This document shows, piece after piece, positions 1 to 8,628 of a stretch of DNA of 64,000 nt (position 1 is the stretch's first letter; each line of letters starts with the position of its first letter). The DNA is from Paludibacteraceae bacterium. Its GTDB lineage: Bacteria; Bacteroidota; Bacteroidia; Bacteroidales; Paludibacteraceae. The notes beneath the pieces are model-generated. The model did no database searches. It saw nothing but the letters and a program-made list of their open reading frames with translations, and was not told where the DNA came from. The stretch lies in contig JAFPXH010000005.1 of assembly GCA_017394705.1 (NCBI GenBank), forward strand, positions 1-64,000. Reading direction: 5' to 3'. The position numbers and the translations under genes are program-made.

Positions 1-1071
1 GTCAGCTGCTCCCTTGACAGTATTTGCGTCTGCTCCATTATCAAACAGGCTGATAATACCCGTATCACGGAGGGAGTAGAGCTGCATGGTGTCCGGGAGG
101 TGGCACTGCTTACGCATTTTGTCCCACGTCTTGCGGTACATGCGGGAACTGATAGGCTCCTTGCCGGGCAAGTAGCCGTTACTGATGAGGTAATCATCTT
201 GGTTCGCTCCTTGGATATTGCGTCCAAGTATCTCAATCAGTTCGTCGCTCAACACGGCTTTACGCGAGTACTTTGTCTTGGTTATACTGCCATCCAAGTG
301 AATTACTTTGTGCTCCAAATCAACATCGCTCACGCGCAGTTTGCTGATTTCGGTCGGACGGATCAGCGATTGGAACACCAGTTCGCAGATGAGCAGATAA
401 CCCGGATTATTATTCATAAACCATTCACGCATGATAGCACGTGCGTCTGCGTTAATTACGGTACGCTTCTTGGCTTCTTTCTTCTTCTTGGAAATGCCGT
501 AGAATGGGTTCTTCTCGATGAACTTCTTCTTCACGCACCAAGTAAAGAATGCTTGGGCGCTTACAAGGTTGTTGTTAAAGGTGGCATTTACCCAATTGTT
601 CTTTTGACGCTGCTCGTCCAGATAGCGGACAGCCATCACATCAGAGAAGTCCTTTAACAGCATATCCGGGCTTCTCTTATCACACCATTCAAGAAGCCTA
701 CGGCTGAATGCCTTGTAGCCGCGTAAGGTGTCAGGACGAAGATCTTTTTCCACGTCACGGAAATACTGCTCGTAAACAACCTTAATAGGTACTGCGCCCG
801 GGTTCTCCGTTTTGACGTCCTCGTTGAAAGGATTCCATCCGTTAGCCAGCTTCACATTGAGTTGGCTACAGATAGTGTTCGCCTGCACTTTGAACTCCAA
901 TGCAGTACGACAACGCTTGCGCAGGTTGTTTAACCGGAACTTGCGACGCTCTAAAGTTTGGGTGAAAGGATTGGTTACGTAATACTCGATAAACCATCCG
1001 GTCGCAATGTGCTTCACTACCGCTGGGGCATAGCCCATAAATAGCGGTGAAAATTGACTAAGAGATGACAT
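1..1071 (-). CDS. Tyrosine recombinase / phage integrase, C-terminus beyond the window
   Basis: Site-specific recombinase of an integrated element. Reading the minus strand from an ATG at 1071 gives 357 open codons that run off the left edge. The N-terminal part (about residues 1-190) is a SAM-like DNA-binding arm region with many basic residues. The catalytic part contains the first active-site arginine in SLIRPTEI (about residue 230), a basic TKTKYSRKAV stretch, and the second arginine box written YSLRDTGI (about residue 332), where Tyr stands for the usual His, as is common in Bacteroidetes integrases. The catalytic tyrosine would lie outside the window. The gene points away from a truncated tRNA-His at 1252-1306, so the element body lies to the left. 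Family assignment is firm; the element type (prophage, ICE or IME) cannot be told here. Confidence 0.9.
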   Translation of the reverse strand, partial: MSSLSQFSPLFMGYAPAVVKHIATGWFIEYYVTNPFTQTLERRKFRLNNLRKRCRTALEFKVQANTICSQLNVKLANGWNPFNEDVKTENPGAVPIKVVYEQYFRDVEKDLRPDTLRGYKAFSRRLLEWCDKRSPDMLLKDFSDVMAVRYLDEQRQKNNWVNATFNNNLVSAQAFFTWCVKKKFIEKNPFYGISKKKKEAKKRTVINADARAIMREWFMNNNPGYLLICELVFQSLIRPTEISKLRVSDVDLEHKVIHLDGSITKTKYSRKAVLSDELIEILGRNIQGANQDDYLISNGYLPGKEPISSRMYRKTWDKMRKQCHLPDTMQLYSLRDTGIISLFDNGADANTVKGAAD

Positions 1072-1199
1072 TTTTTTTTCTCCATTTTTCTTGCCGAAAA
1101 ACAGAGTTACTATGCCAGATATTTTAGTGCTTTTGTGCTTTTTTTTGCCCGAATTTTTTAATCAAATTTTCGGGACATTTTCGGGACACTTTAACCTAA

Positions 1200-1232
1200 A
1201 ATCCGCCGTAACTTATTCAGTTACAACGGATT
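1200..1232. repeat. Inverted repeat beside the integration junction
   Basis: Two 6-bp arms on each side (AATCCG with CGGATT, GTAACT with AGTTAC), separated by a CC/AA mismatch, close on a 5-nt loop. It lies between the integrase and the broken tRNA-His, about 20 nt from where tRNA homology stops. It may be an arm-type or core recombinase binding site, or a terminator. The rest of 1072-1199 is AT-rich and contains a short direct repeat of cgggacattttcgggaca; no gene was seen there. Confidence 0.5.
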
Positions 1233-1251
1233 AGAGTTTTCGTCTTAAGCT

Positions 1252-1306
1252 CCCCACGACACTCGGAACCACAATCCGATGCTCTGCCAACTGAGCTATG
1301 ACCACC
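1252..1306 (-). tRNA. tRNA-His (GUG), truncated in the T arm
   Basis: Reading from 1306 downward: the extra G-1 typical of tRNA-His, acceptor strand GTGGTCA, D arm GCTC..GAGC, anticodon stem TCGGA/TCCGA around loop TTGTGGT (anticodon GTG), variable loop, then the 5' half of the T stem GTGGG. After that the sequence does not supply a T loop, a 3' T-stem strand or a TGACCAC acceptor strand. The gene is therefore interrupted exactly where the integrated element begins. A full promoter lies just upstream (1337-1368). As it stands this fragment cannot give a normal tRNA. Confidence 0.85.
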
Positions 1307-1336
1307 ATGTCGCCTTTAATTTCTCAAAAGCGGGTG

Positions 1337-1368
1337 CAAAGGTACTGCTTTTTTCTGATATGTGCAAA
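1337..1368 (-). promoter_or_regulatory. Promoter of tRNA-His
   Basis: On the minus strand TTTG (1368-1365), 20 nt, then TACCTTTG (1344-1337). This is the Bacteroidetes sigma-ABfr pattern; the tRNA starts about 30 nt downstream. Confidence 0.8.
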
Positions 1369-1398
1369 TTTTAGCGTAACTTTTTTAAAAAATATGCT

Positions 1399-1857
1399 TT
1401 ATTGCTGCATTATTTCTGCTAATGGTATCTTGACGAAGTCTCGTTGTTGCCAAAATTTATGAGGAAGCGTTAACTCCGGGGTATCAAGGCAAATCTCCTG
1501 TCCTTGCTCATCAAAAACACGTATCAGATCTATGTCGATATTTCTGTCGGAATAGATTGGAGATTGGAGATTGGAGATTTGAGATTTGTGATTTGTGATT
1601 TGAGATTTTGTTTTGCGTCCGAGCGCGCGTTCGATGGCTTGTGTGGCATATAGTACATCTAACGGCTCTTTAGTCGATTCTACGGCACAACAGAGGTTGC
1701 AGAAAGCATTCTCAGATTCAAATCCCCATGGCTCGGAGTAGAAAAAGGACGAGCAGCGTAGGATAGTGCCTATTTGCTGCTCGATTCGTTGTAACGCATT
1801 GCGGATAGTTTGTTCGCGTTCGCCGAGGTTGCTGCCTAAAGAGAGATAGTATAACAT
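1399..1857 (-). CDS. folK: 2-amino-4-hydroxy-6-hydroxymethyldihydropteridine diphosphokinase (HPPK)
   Basis: Transfers pyrophosphate from ATP to 6-hydroxymethyl-dihydropterin in folate synthesis; cytosolic. The 152-residue product starts with the family motif LSLGSNLGER, has the substrate-binding FYSEPWGF segment and the Mg-binding DRNIDIDLI segment (two catalytic Asp). Between LGRK and YSDRNIDID, where HPPKs normally have a short R-x-R...W-G-P-R loop, the protein carries about 17 residues rich in Ser, Gln and Asn, encoded by a run of 7-bp repeats (1555-1610). In E. coli HPPK this loop closes over the active site. The catalytic aspartates and the last arginine are kept. Family is certain; whether the repeat-laden loop works normally is unknown. 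Confidence 0.93.
   Translation of the reverse strand: MLYYLSLGSNLGEREQTIRNALQRIEQQIGTILRCSSFFYSEPWGFESENAFCNLCCAVESTKEPLDVLYATQAIERALGRKTKSQITNHKSQISNLQSPIYSDRNIDIDLIRVFDEQGQEICLDTPELTLPHKFWQQRDFVKIPLAEIMQQ
1555..1610. repeat. Eight 7-bp repeats inside folK
   Basis: Eight consecutive heptamers, variants of GATTTGA (GATTGGA three times, GATTTGA, GATTTGT twice, GATTTGA, GATTTTG). They lie wholly inside the folK reading frame and encode part of the unusual Ser/Gln/Asn loop. Similar heptamer runs occur between genes elsewhere in the window. Confidence 0.9.
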
Positions 1858-1959
1858 AAATAAACGGCTATTGCTTCAAAATCACGGGATATATACTACG
1901 TATATATAGGGTAGGGCAGGATGCGAGATAACTTCGATCAAAGTGCCTTGAAAGTGCGA

Positions 1960-2472
1960 TCAGTTCTGTGTAGTTAGCGTGTTGTATTCTGTCGTTAGTG
2001 TGTTTTGGATAATAGATCTCTCGAGCATGACGGCTTGTGGATAGATGACGGACGATTGAACGACCGGAGATGCGTCTAACCAGTGGAAGGCTTTATTCGT
2101 GCGGTCCATGGCAAAGACTACAATGAGAACGATAATGCCATATTTGACCACTCCGAAGAAAGCTCCCAGCATTCTATTAGCCCATCCGAGGTGAATGGCC
2201 CGTAGGAACTTGTTCATTAGCCGTGCGAGTATAGACAGTATAATAGCAATAGCCAAGAAGATGAGCACGTAGGCAACAACGTCACATACATCTTTGGGCC
2301 AAGCGAACTGAGCGAGTATCCACTCAGAGAAGTCGGGCGCCATCCATCGCGAGCCAAGCACTCCGAGAATCACCACCACGATGGCGATGATCTCGGAGAT
2401 AAGCCCGCGCATAAGTCCTCTCACCAAGCCCACGAGGAGCGGGAGAAGTAATAAGACGTCCAGCCAATTCAT
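1960..2472 (-). CDS. CvpA-family inner-membrane protein
   Basis: A 170-residue protein with four hydrophobic segments (about 5-20, 26-43, 65-85, 102-120), a glycine-rich first hairpin and the LVRGLMRGLISEI motif near residue 16 that marks the CvpA/colicin V production family. The conserved GxxNRxLGxxFG segment (here GWANRMLGAFFG) is present near residue 96. The function of CvpA proteins is poorly defined; some affect envelope stability and secretion. Its ATG shares one base with the TAA of the upstream lipoprotein gene, so the two are translationally coupled. Confidence 0.85.
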   Translation of the reverse strand: MNWLDVLLLLPLLVGLVRGLMRGLISEIIAIVVVILGVLGSRWMAPDFSEWILAQFAWPKDVCDVVAYVLIFLAIAIILSILARLMNKFLRAIHLGWANRMLGAFFGVVKYGIIVLIVVFAMDRTNKAFHWLDASPVVQSSVIYPQAVMLERSIIQNTLTTEYNTLTTQN

Positions 2473-3773
2473 TACCAGAGTATAGGCGGTAATACAGGAT
2501 CTGGTTTCTCTTCCGGTTTATCCTTCATGTATTCTTCGTAATACACGGGGTCAAACTCTTTCGGAACCCACGGATTTCCTTCTTCGTCCACCATCTTAAT
2601 ATCCGGAATACCGATACCCTGGATACCACGCGGCGTAACCGACCAGTTGTATGCCCACACATTGTTAAGCGAACCGGATTTGTTGCCTGTTGCATTATCG
2701 CAGTACCATCCAAGAATACCGGTAACGGTACCTGTCCATCTGTCGCAGAAAGCAACTGCTTTGGTAGTATCCTCAGCAGCACCCGGAATGAAGAAATAAG
2801 CGAACTTACAATATTCCGAGTTGGAGCAGCAGATAGCTTTCGTACCACTGGCGTTTTTGAGGATACGGCTTTGCGGGAAGCCGATGTTATTGGTGGTAGA
2901 AGCGAACACATTCGCCGTAGTTACAGAATCCGGGTGCTTGTACACGCAGGACACTTCCTCGCCGTCATCGTTAGCCTGTCCGGTAAAATGCACTTTGGTG
3001 AGTACAACAAGTCGACCGTCGGCTTTACGGATTTTATCCATATTTTCCTTGTTGATGGTCGGTTTCTCCGGCACTTGGTTGAACAACTGCACGAGCGACA
3101 GTGTGTCGTATTTCAGTTTCGATTGATCCGGTGTTCCGATGAAACGAACCGCTTTTCTAAAGACCGCAGAAGGAATACGTCCGGGTGCCCATCCTACTTT
3201 CTGTGCCGCAACGAGGGCAAAGATATTATTGTTATAGGACGGGATACAGAGTTGCGGTTGGTTCGAATAACGTCCGACAGCCAAGCCGTTACAGCGTATT
3301 AAAATCTCTTGTCCGATTTGGAACATACCACCGCTGGACCCCATATCAACAGAGATACGCAGGTTCTGCTGTTCTCCATTGACGATTTGCTGTATAACCA
3401 TCGTTTTATAGAAGTTACCAGCGAAGTCATCCGTAGAGACACGTCCGCGGATGTAGATACCTCTACCCGTAGAAGGAATCGTATCAACAGAGAAGAGGTA
3501 AATACCGTTTCCGTTCGTGGCACGCGTACGATAGGAAGCTTCTGTTTGGCTGGCAAAATCACCTTCCTCCGTCATGCATGAATCGAGGAAGTCATTGAGG
3601 TCGAAGATCTTAAATCCTTGCGGGTTCTCCGCCTCCAATTCCTGCATCAACTGATTCTCATCCCAGTTAGGCAGCACATCTTTCTCTTCTATCGCACTTG
3701 GTTCGCAAGAAGTCATCAACGCCATAACGGGCATAGCCAACGCTATAGCAAATATATAAATAGACTTTCTCAT
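2472..3773 (-). CDS. DUF5689-type surface lipoprotein
   Basis: 433 residues with a lipoprotein signal peptide: basic start MRKS, a hydrophobic stretch, then the lipobox-like LMTSC with Cys at about residue 23. The rest resembles the DUF5689 family, which has an OB-like fold region with GIYIRGRVSTDDFAGNFYK and the characteristic QIGQEILIRCNGLAVG segment. The C-terminus is rich in Pro, Glu and Asp. It follows the TonB-dependent receptor with a 5-bp gap, so the two very likely form one operon and one outer-membrane complex, with the lipoprotein on the cell surface. The substrate is not known. This pairing differs from SusCD because the lipoprotein is not SusD-like. Confidence 0.75.
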   Translation of the reverse strand: MRKSIYIFAIALAMPVMALMTSCEPSAIEEKDVLPNWDENQLMQELEAENPQGFKIFDLNDFLDSCMTEEGDFASQTEASYRTRATNGNGIYLFSVDTIPSTGRGIYIRGRVSTDDFAGNFYKTMVIQQIVNGEQQNLRISVDMGSSGGMFQIGQEILIRCNGLAVGRYSNQPQLCIPSYNNNIFALVAAQKVGWAPGRIPSAVFRKAVRFIGTPDQSKLKYDTLSLVQLFNQVPEKPTINKENMDKIRKADGRLVVLTKVHFTGQANDDGEEVSCVYKHPDSVTTANVFASTTNNIGFPQSRILKNASGTKAICCSNSEYCKFAYFFIPGAAEDTTKAVAFCDRWTGTVTGILGWYCDNATGNKSGSLNNVWAYNWSVTPRGIQGIGIPDIKMVDEEGNPWVPKEFDPVYYEEYMKDKPEEKPDPVLPPILW

Positions 3774-3778
3774 TGTAG

Positions 3779-6700
3779 TTAGAATTTATAAGTTACAGTT
3801 AAGAAGAAGTTGATCCCCCAAGCATAGTAATACTTTGACGGATATTTCCAAGCATTAGCCGTGATTACAGAGTTCTTATAATCAGCTACACCTTGCTGGA
3901 CCGCACGCGGAAGACGGGCTTGCTGGTATCCACCCGTTTTGAAATGCGTGTTATTCGTCAAGTTGGTAATACTGAGGTTGATAGAGAGCGATTGACGTTT
4001 CGGGAGGTACAGCAATTTACCTACAGAAGCATCAATGATAAAGCGGTTCAGCGGGTTGGTAGCCACGAGGCTTTCCTGCATCGTCATCAGGTTGTACGGG
4101 TAATTCAATACAGGCACGCCGTTAGCATCCAGAACGGCATTTTCATAATGCGCGTTTCCTTGCTCGTCCACTTCCACGCGGAGTGTGTTGTTATCCGTAG
4201 TAGCGATTGCCAAAGCTTGGCTGTCTCCGAACCACCCATTCACTCTCGAACCATCGAGGCGAACGCCGGTGAACAGACCTTGCAGTCGGCGGCTTGGCGC
4301 CACAGAAAGGTAGTTCCAGTCATGGTAACTAACTGTGACATCTGCGAACCACATTTTCGGGTGGAAGAAAGAGAGTTTAAGGCTGGCGTTTACTTGCGGT
4401 CCAGAAGCAAGCTTCAATCCCTTGAGCAGCACTTTATCCGTGGTCTCGAAGATCAGTTCGTTCGTCACCGGATTTTGTGTCATAGGCATTCCGTTTTCAG
4501 CCGACATAATCGCGATAGCGTCGCTGGTGTAGCGATAATCGCCCACCGATGCCACACCGGTCAGGGTGAAGTATGTACCCAGTTTGACGGCCGCGGCAGC
4601 TTCTATACCCATGAAGCGCTTTCCTATACCAGTCATAGCTTGGTTGACAAACGTACGCGCTTCGTCATCATAGAATCCGTTCAACTCGGCGCCATCCCAA
4701 CTCTGGGTGAAGAATCCGGTAATACGACCGCGGATAATGGGGTAGTTGAATTCGTATGTCAAGTCACCACCAGCCACTTTCTCACTAGCAGCAAAGAACT
4801 CGCCCAAGTTTTTCGCATTGTCGTGGATATAAATCGGTTCTATCACGCGGTCGTGCACGCGTTGAGAAATATAGGCATCGCGCGCGTATGGAGCACGAGT
4901 CTCAGCTATGGCATTCAGTTTCAGTCGATTACGTCCGTTGATTTTATAGGTTACACCGAGCTTGAAAGCCGGGTCCAAGAAATGGTGTGCATCGCCCAGA
5001 TAGGTGGTTCCTGCATGCACTTTTGTCTCGAGTTCCTCCAAACCGAGCGGTTTGATACGCGAGTACGCGTCCTGACCAAAATAACGCTCTGGGTGAAGGT
5101 TTGCTGTCGGGTCTTGAGCCAGTTTACGTTCAGCCGAGTAAGCCAAATACCAAGCACGACCGTTCAGCATGTTCGTGCTACGTTGCATCATGCTATAATT
5201 CAACTGGAGTGCATAGTAGAGATCCACTTCGTTGAACGACCACTCATTCTGGAACCATGCTTTCATGTTACCCATGTATATGTTGTAGTCGTATCCGAAA
5301 CGGCGTGTCGTGGAATTGATAACAGAGTTGTAGTCATCAGCGATCTCGTTCTTACGCACGTTTGCTATATCTTTCTGAGTATAACCGCTGTTGGTAGCTA
5401 ACTCCTTGATATCACGGTCGGCGAAAGCATCAATATCTATCCATTGATTCGCGCCAAGCAGATCGTCAATCGTCTTATAATGAATACCTTGCGAGAACTT
5501 ACCCTCCAAACCAAGTGTCATCCGGAGATGCTCATACTTGGTGTTTACGTAGTTCAGAGAAGCCGCTGCTTCTTGGATGTCATTATGACGGCGCTCCAAG
5601 ATATAACGTGCCGATGCTTCCGGATTATTGTGGTTGTTCTGGAAGTTGGCCGCATAGATATTTTCCCAATCTATCTGCGTGGTTTTGTTATCACGTGACT
5701 TCCACAGATTAACGAGTTGGTTATATTTCTCCTTATCTACAGACGGTCCCACCAAGTTACCATCTGCGGCAATAAAACCTTCTCCGAACGTTTTGCCGTT
5801 CATGTCATGACCGATAAACAACCCCCAAGGATAGTGTGCACCGGTCTCCAAATCGTAGAGCTGCGAAGCAGAAGGTTCATAGTTCGGGTTAGCGATTTGA
5901 CCATCCCACATTGCCGATGGCAGATTGCGGTAGTAGTCAGGACGCGGGTCCGGAGCATTACTGAAGTTAATCGCTGAATTGGAATACATCGAATAGTGGT
6001 ATCCAGCAGCCAGTTTCAGTTTCTGCTTCTCGTCTATATTGAGTTCATAGGACAGGATGGCGGTCGGGTCATAAGACTTCACGATGCGCGAGTTGCGCAC
6101 CTTGCCGTTCTGGTAACCCCAATAGGGGTTATAGTTGTTAGAACCTGTCAAATCATATACTTCCTGCGTTACAGCGGCATTCTGGCCACGCTCTGTCGGC
6201 GCACCGAAAGTAATCAGTTTCAGACGAGCGTTGTCCCAAATCTTCTCTGCCGAAAGGAAATAACCGAGCGAGTAGTATTTGATACCTTCTCCAATGATAC
6301 CTTTGTTGTCGATGTACGGCGAGAAGCGGTAAGCCAATTGGGCGATGACAGCCCATCCGTTTGCCATGACACCACTGGCGTAGGTAGCATTAACACGCGC
6401 TTTGTAGTTACGGTTCGTTCCTGCCGCACCTACTTTCCAGCCTTGCGCATAACGGCTGGCGCCCATCAGGTAGTTTGTCGACTGCGCCAGGCCACCAAAG
6501 GTGAAGTTCGTTGCTTCAATTGGGTTGAGCACCTCCTTGTATCGGCTGGCGTCGTTCAGACCGCCCATGGCAGAGTAGTTGAAGTTACCACGTTCTTGGG
6601 AGTTGAAATTCAGACCCTCGATGTAGTAATTCTCTGCATTGGAGTTGTACCCACGATTGCGGTAACGCGCTGTGGACCAGCCGAATGAGGTGGTAGCATT

Positions 6701-7153
6701 GAAGACATCGGTCGAAGCGGATGAAGAGGAAGCCTGAGCTTGCGAACGACCTTCATCGTCCGTCATCTCTTCCTCAGTCAGATTCAAAAGAATCTCATCC
6801 TGCGCTTGCGTCACAATGTCTTGTTGCAGAGCAATTGCCTCCATTTCGTTGGCTTGATTGTCCTTGAGGTTGATGAGTTCGAGCGCAGCCACATAGCCGT
6901 CAGCCTCGATAACCACCTCTTCGTCCATCGCCTCCAAATAGAGCAATGAAAACTCACCAGACGCGTTAGTCGTAGTGGAAATGTTTTGGTTCGCCAATGT
7001 TATCTTGGCGCCCACCACAGGTGTCTGCGTGGACTCGTCGATAACGCGGCCCTTGAGAGATGTCTGTGCGTACGCCGCCATACTCAGCGCAAACATAAAC
7101 ATCAGCGATAGGAGTTTTTGGGCCCCAAACGCACGATTCATTTCGTGTTTCAT
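3779..7153 (-). CDS. TonB-dependent outer-membrane receptor with N-terminal carboxypeptidase-like domain
   Basis: 1124 residues. A signal peptide ends near AYAQ (about residue 29). Residues 30-110 form the carboxypeptidase-regulatory-like barrel-plug extension common in Bacteroidetes receptors (LKGRVIDESTQTPVVGAKI, then NASGEFSL). An acidic and Ser-rich linker (about 118-150) leads to the plug (ENYYIEGLNFN, GGLNDASRYKEV) and a long 22-strand-type barrel that ends with aromatic FLTVTYKF, as expected for BAM recognition. The protein should take up a ligand through the outer membrane using TonB energy. No SusD gene is present; the partner is the DUF5689 lipoprotein just downstream. An alternative start at the second Met (residue 5) is possible. 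Ligand unknown. Confidence 0.88.
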   Translation of the reverse strand: MKHEMNRAFGAQKLLSLMFMFALSMAAYAQTSLKGRVIDESTQTPVVGAKITLANQNISTTTNASGEFSLLYLEAMDEEVVIEADGYVAALELINLKDNQANEMEAIALQQDIVTQAQDEILLNLTEEEMTDDEGRSQAQASSSSASTDVFNATTSFGWSTARYRNRGYNSNAENYYIEGLNFNSQERGNFNYSAMGGLNDASRYKEVLNPIEATNFTFGGLAQSTNYLMGASRYAQGWKVGAAGTNRNYKARVNATYASGVMANGWAVIAQLAYRFSPYIDNKGIIGEGIKYYSLGYFLSAEKIWDNARLKLITFGAPTERGQNAAVTQEVYDLTGSNNYNPYWGYQNGKVRNSRIVKSYDPTAILSYELNIDEKQKLKLAAGYHYSMYSNSAINFSNAPDPRPDYYRNLPSAMWDGQIANPNYEPSASQLYDLETGAHYPWGLFIGHDMNGKTFGEGFIAADGNLVGPSVDKEKYNQLVNLWKSRDNKTTQIDWENIYAANFQNNHNNPEASARYILERRHNDIQEAAASLNYVNTKYEHLRMTLGLEGKFSQGIHYKTIDDLLGANQWIDIDAFADRDIKELATNSGYTQKDIANVRKNEIADDYNSVINSTTRRFGYDYNIYMGNMKAWFQNEWSFNEVDLYYALQLNYSMMQRSTNMLNGRAWYLAYSAERKLAQDPTANLHPERYFGQDAYSRIKPLGLEELETKVHAGTTYLGDAHHFLDPAFKLGVTYKINGRNRLKLNAIAETRAPYARDAYISQRVHDRVIEPIYIHDNAKNLGEFFAASEKVAGGDLTYEFNYPIIRGRITGFFTQSWDGAELNGFYDDEARTFVNQAMTGIGKRFMGIEAAAAVKLGTYFTLTGVASVGDYRYTSDAIAIMSAENGMPMTQNPVTNELIFETTDKVLLKGLKLASGPQVNASLKLSFFHPKMWFADVTVSYHDWNYLSVAPSRRLQGLFTGVRLDGSRVNGWFGDSQALAIATTDNNTLRVEVDEQGNAHYENAVLDANGVPVLNYPYNLMTMQESLVATNPLNRFIIDASVGKLLYLPKRQSLSINLSITNLTNNTHFKTGGYQQARLPRAVQQGVADYKNSVITANAWKYPSKYYYAWGINFFLTVTYKF

Positions 7154-7195
7154 ACGATTGTTTGTTAGTGTTTTTATGGTTAATACTATCGTTTA

Positions 7196-8593
7196 TTAAA
7201 ATTCTGCACTTTTTGGTGTACGCGGGAAGGGAATCACGTCGCGTATGTTCTGCATTCCCGTCACGAAGAGCATCAGTCGCTCAAAGCCCAATCCGAAGCC
7301 TGCGTGCGGTGCAGCTCCGAAACGGCGGGTGTCCAAATACCACCACATATCTTTCATCGGAATATGACGACGCTCTATCTCGTTATTCAATTTTTCTAAG
7401 CTTTCCTCACGTACTGAACCTCCGATAATCTCGCCTATCTGCGGGAACAGGACATCGGTGCCCTGAACGGTCTTTCCGTCTTCATTGATTTTCATGTAGA
7501 AGGCCTTGATATCTTTCGGATAGTCAGTCATGATAACTGGTTTCCCGAAATGTTCTTCAACCAGATAGCGTTCGTGCTCCGAACTCAAATCATCTCCCCA
7601 GTTACATGGGAACTCAAACTTCCGACCATTCTTTATTGCCTCCTGAAGGATGCGAATACCCTCAGTATACTCCAAACGGACAAATTCGGTATCCACTACG
7701 GATTTCAGACGCTCAATCAGCCCTTTATCCACAAACTGGTTGAGGAACTCCAGATCATCCATACAGTGGTCGAGCGCCCAGCGAACGCAGTACTTGATGA
7801 AGTCTTCCTCCAAGTCCATCAGTTCGTCTTTTTGAATAAACGCTACCTCAGGTTCAATCATCCAGAACTCCGCCAAGTGGCGCGGCGTATTACTATTCTC
7901 CGCGCGGAAAGTGGGACCGAAGGTATAAATCTTACCTAAGGCCATTGCGCCCAACTCACCTTCCAACTGTCCGCTGACGGTTAGGGCAGCCATCTTGCCG
8001 AAGAAATCATCGCTGTAATCGATTTGTCCGTCCTCGGTTTTCTTGAGGTTATAGAGGTTTTTAGTGGTCACCTGGAACATCTGTCCGGCACCTTCACAGT
8101 CACTTGCGGTAATGAGCGGCGTATGGAAATAGAAATAGCCGTGCTCATGGAAATAGGTATGAATAGCCATCGCCATGTTATGTCTGATACGGAAGACCGC
8201 ACCAAACGTGTTCGTGCGAGGACGGAGATGGGCAATGGTACGGAGAAACTCCATCGACAGCCCTTTTTTCTGCAGCGGGTATTTCTCCGGGTCGGCAGTG
8301 CCGTACACTTCCAAGTCCGTCAACTGAATCTCTACAGCCTGACCGGAACCCTGGCTCTCTACTAAAATGCCCGTGGCAGAGATACAGGCACCGGTAGTTA
8401 CCGGCTTGAGTTGTTCTTCATCAAACTGCGTGAGGTCCACTACAATCTGAATATTCTTAATCGTGGAACCGTCGTTGAGGGCGATGAACGAGATGTTCTT
8501 GTTGCCGCGACGGCTGCGAACCCATCCACGCACATTGATGCTTGCACCAAAATCCGTGCGTTTAAGGGCGTCTATGATAACTGTTCTTTGCAT
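7196..8593 (-). CDS. asnS: Asparaginyl-tRNA synthetase
   Basis: Charges tRNA-Asn with asparagine; cytosolic class II synthetase. 465 residues, the normal bacterial length. An N-terminal OB-fold anticodon-binding domain (about 1-110, with [18 protein letters not shown]) precedes the class II catalytic core. Motif 2 is visible as [21 protein letters not shown] (about 235-255) and motif 3 as [21 protein letters not shown] near the C-terminus. The start at 8593 is the only reasonable ATG. It lies 30 bp downstream of dnaB, separated by a heptamer repeat. Confidence 0.97.
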   Translation of the reverse strand: MQRTVIIDALKRTDFGASINVRGWVRSRRGNKNISFIALNDGSTIKNIQIVVDLTQFDEEQLKPVTTGACISATGILVESQGSGQAVEIQLTDLEVYGTADPEKYPLQKKGLSMEFLRTIAHLRPRTNTFGAVFRIRHNMAMAIHTYFHEHGYFYFHTPLITASDCEGAGQMFQVTTKNLYNLKKTEDGQIDYSDDFFGKMAALTVSGQLEGELGAMALGKIYTFGPTFRAENSNTPRHLAEFWMIEPEVAFIQKDELMDLEEDFIKYCVRWALDHCMDDLEFLNQFVDKGLIERLKSVVDTEFVRLEYTEGIRILQEAIKNGRKFEFPCNWGDDLSSEHERYLVEEHFGKPVIMTDYPKDIKAFYMKINEDGKTVQGTDVLFPQIGEIIGGSVREESLEKLNNEIERRHIPMKDMWWYLDTRRFGAAPHAGFGLGFERLMLFVTGMQNIRDVIPFPRTPKSAEF

Positions 8594-8598
8594 ATATA

Positions 8599-8628
8599 AC
8601 TTTTACTTTTCACTTTTCACTTTTAAAA
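8599..8628. repeat. Short ACTTTTC heptamer run between dnaB and asnS
   Basis: Four near-identical 7-bp units (acttttc type) fill the gap between the two genes and reach the dnaB stop codon at 8623. It is one of several heptamer runs at gene boundaries in this window. Confidence 0.7.

Noticed and set aside
100..657. Open frame of 185 codons on the plus strand
   Set aside because: It is antisense to the integrase, which has recognisable catalytic motifs on the minus strand.
3893..5401. 502-codon plus-strand frame
   Set aside because: Shadow of the TonB-dependent receptor; no signal, domain or promoter on this strand.
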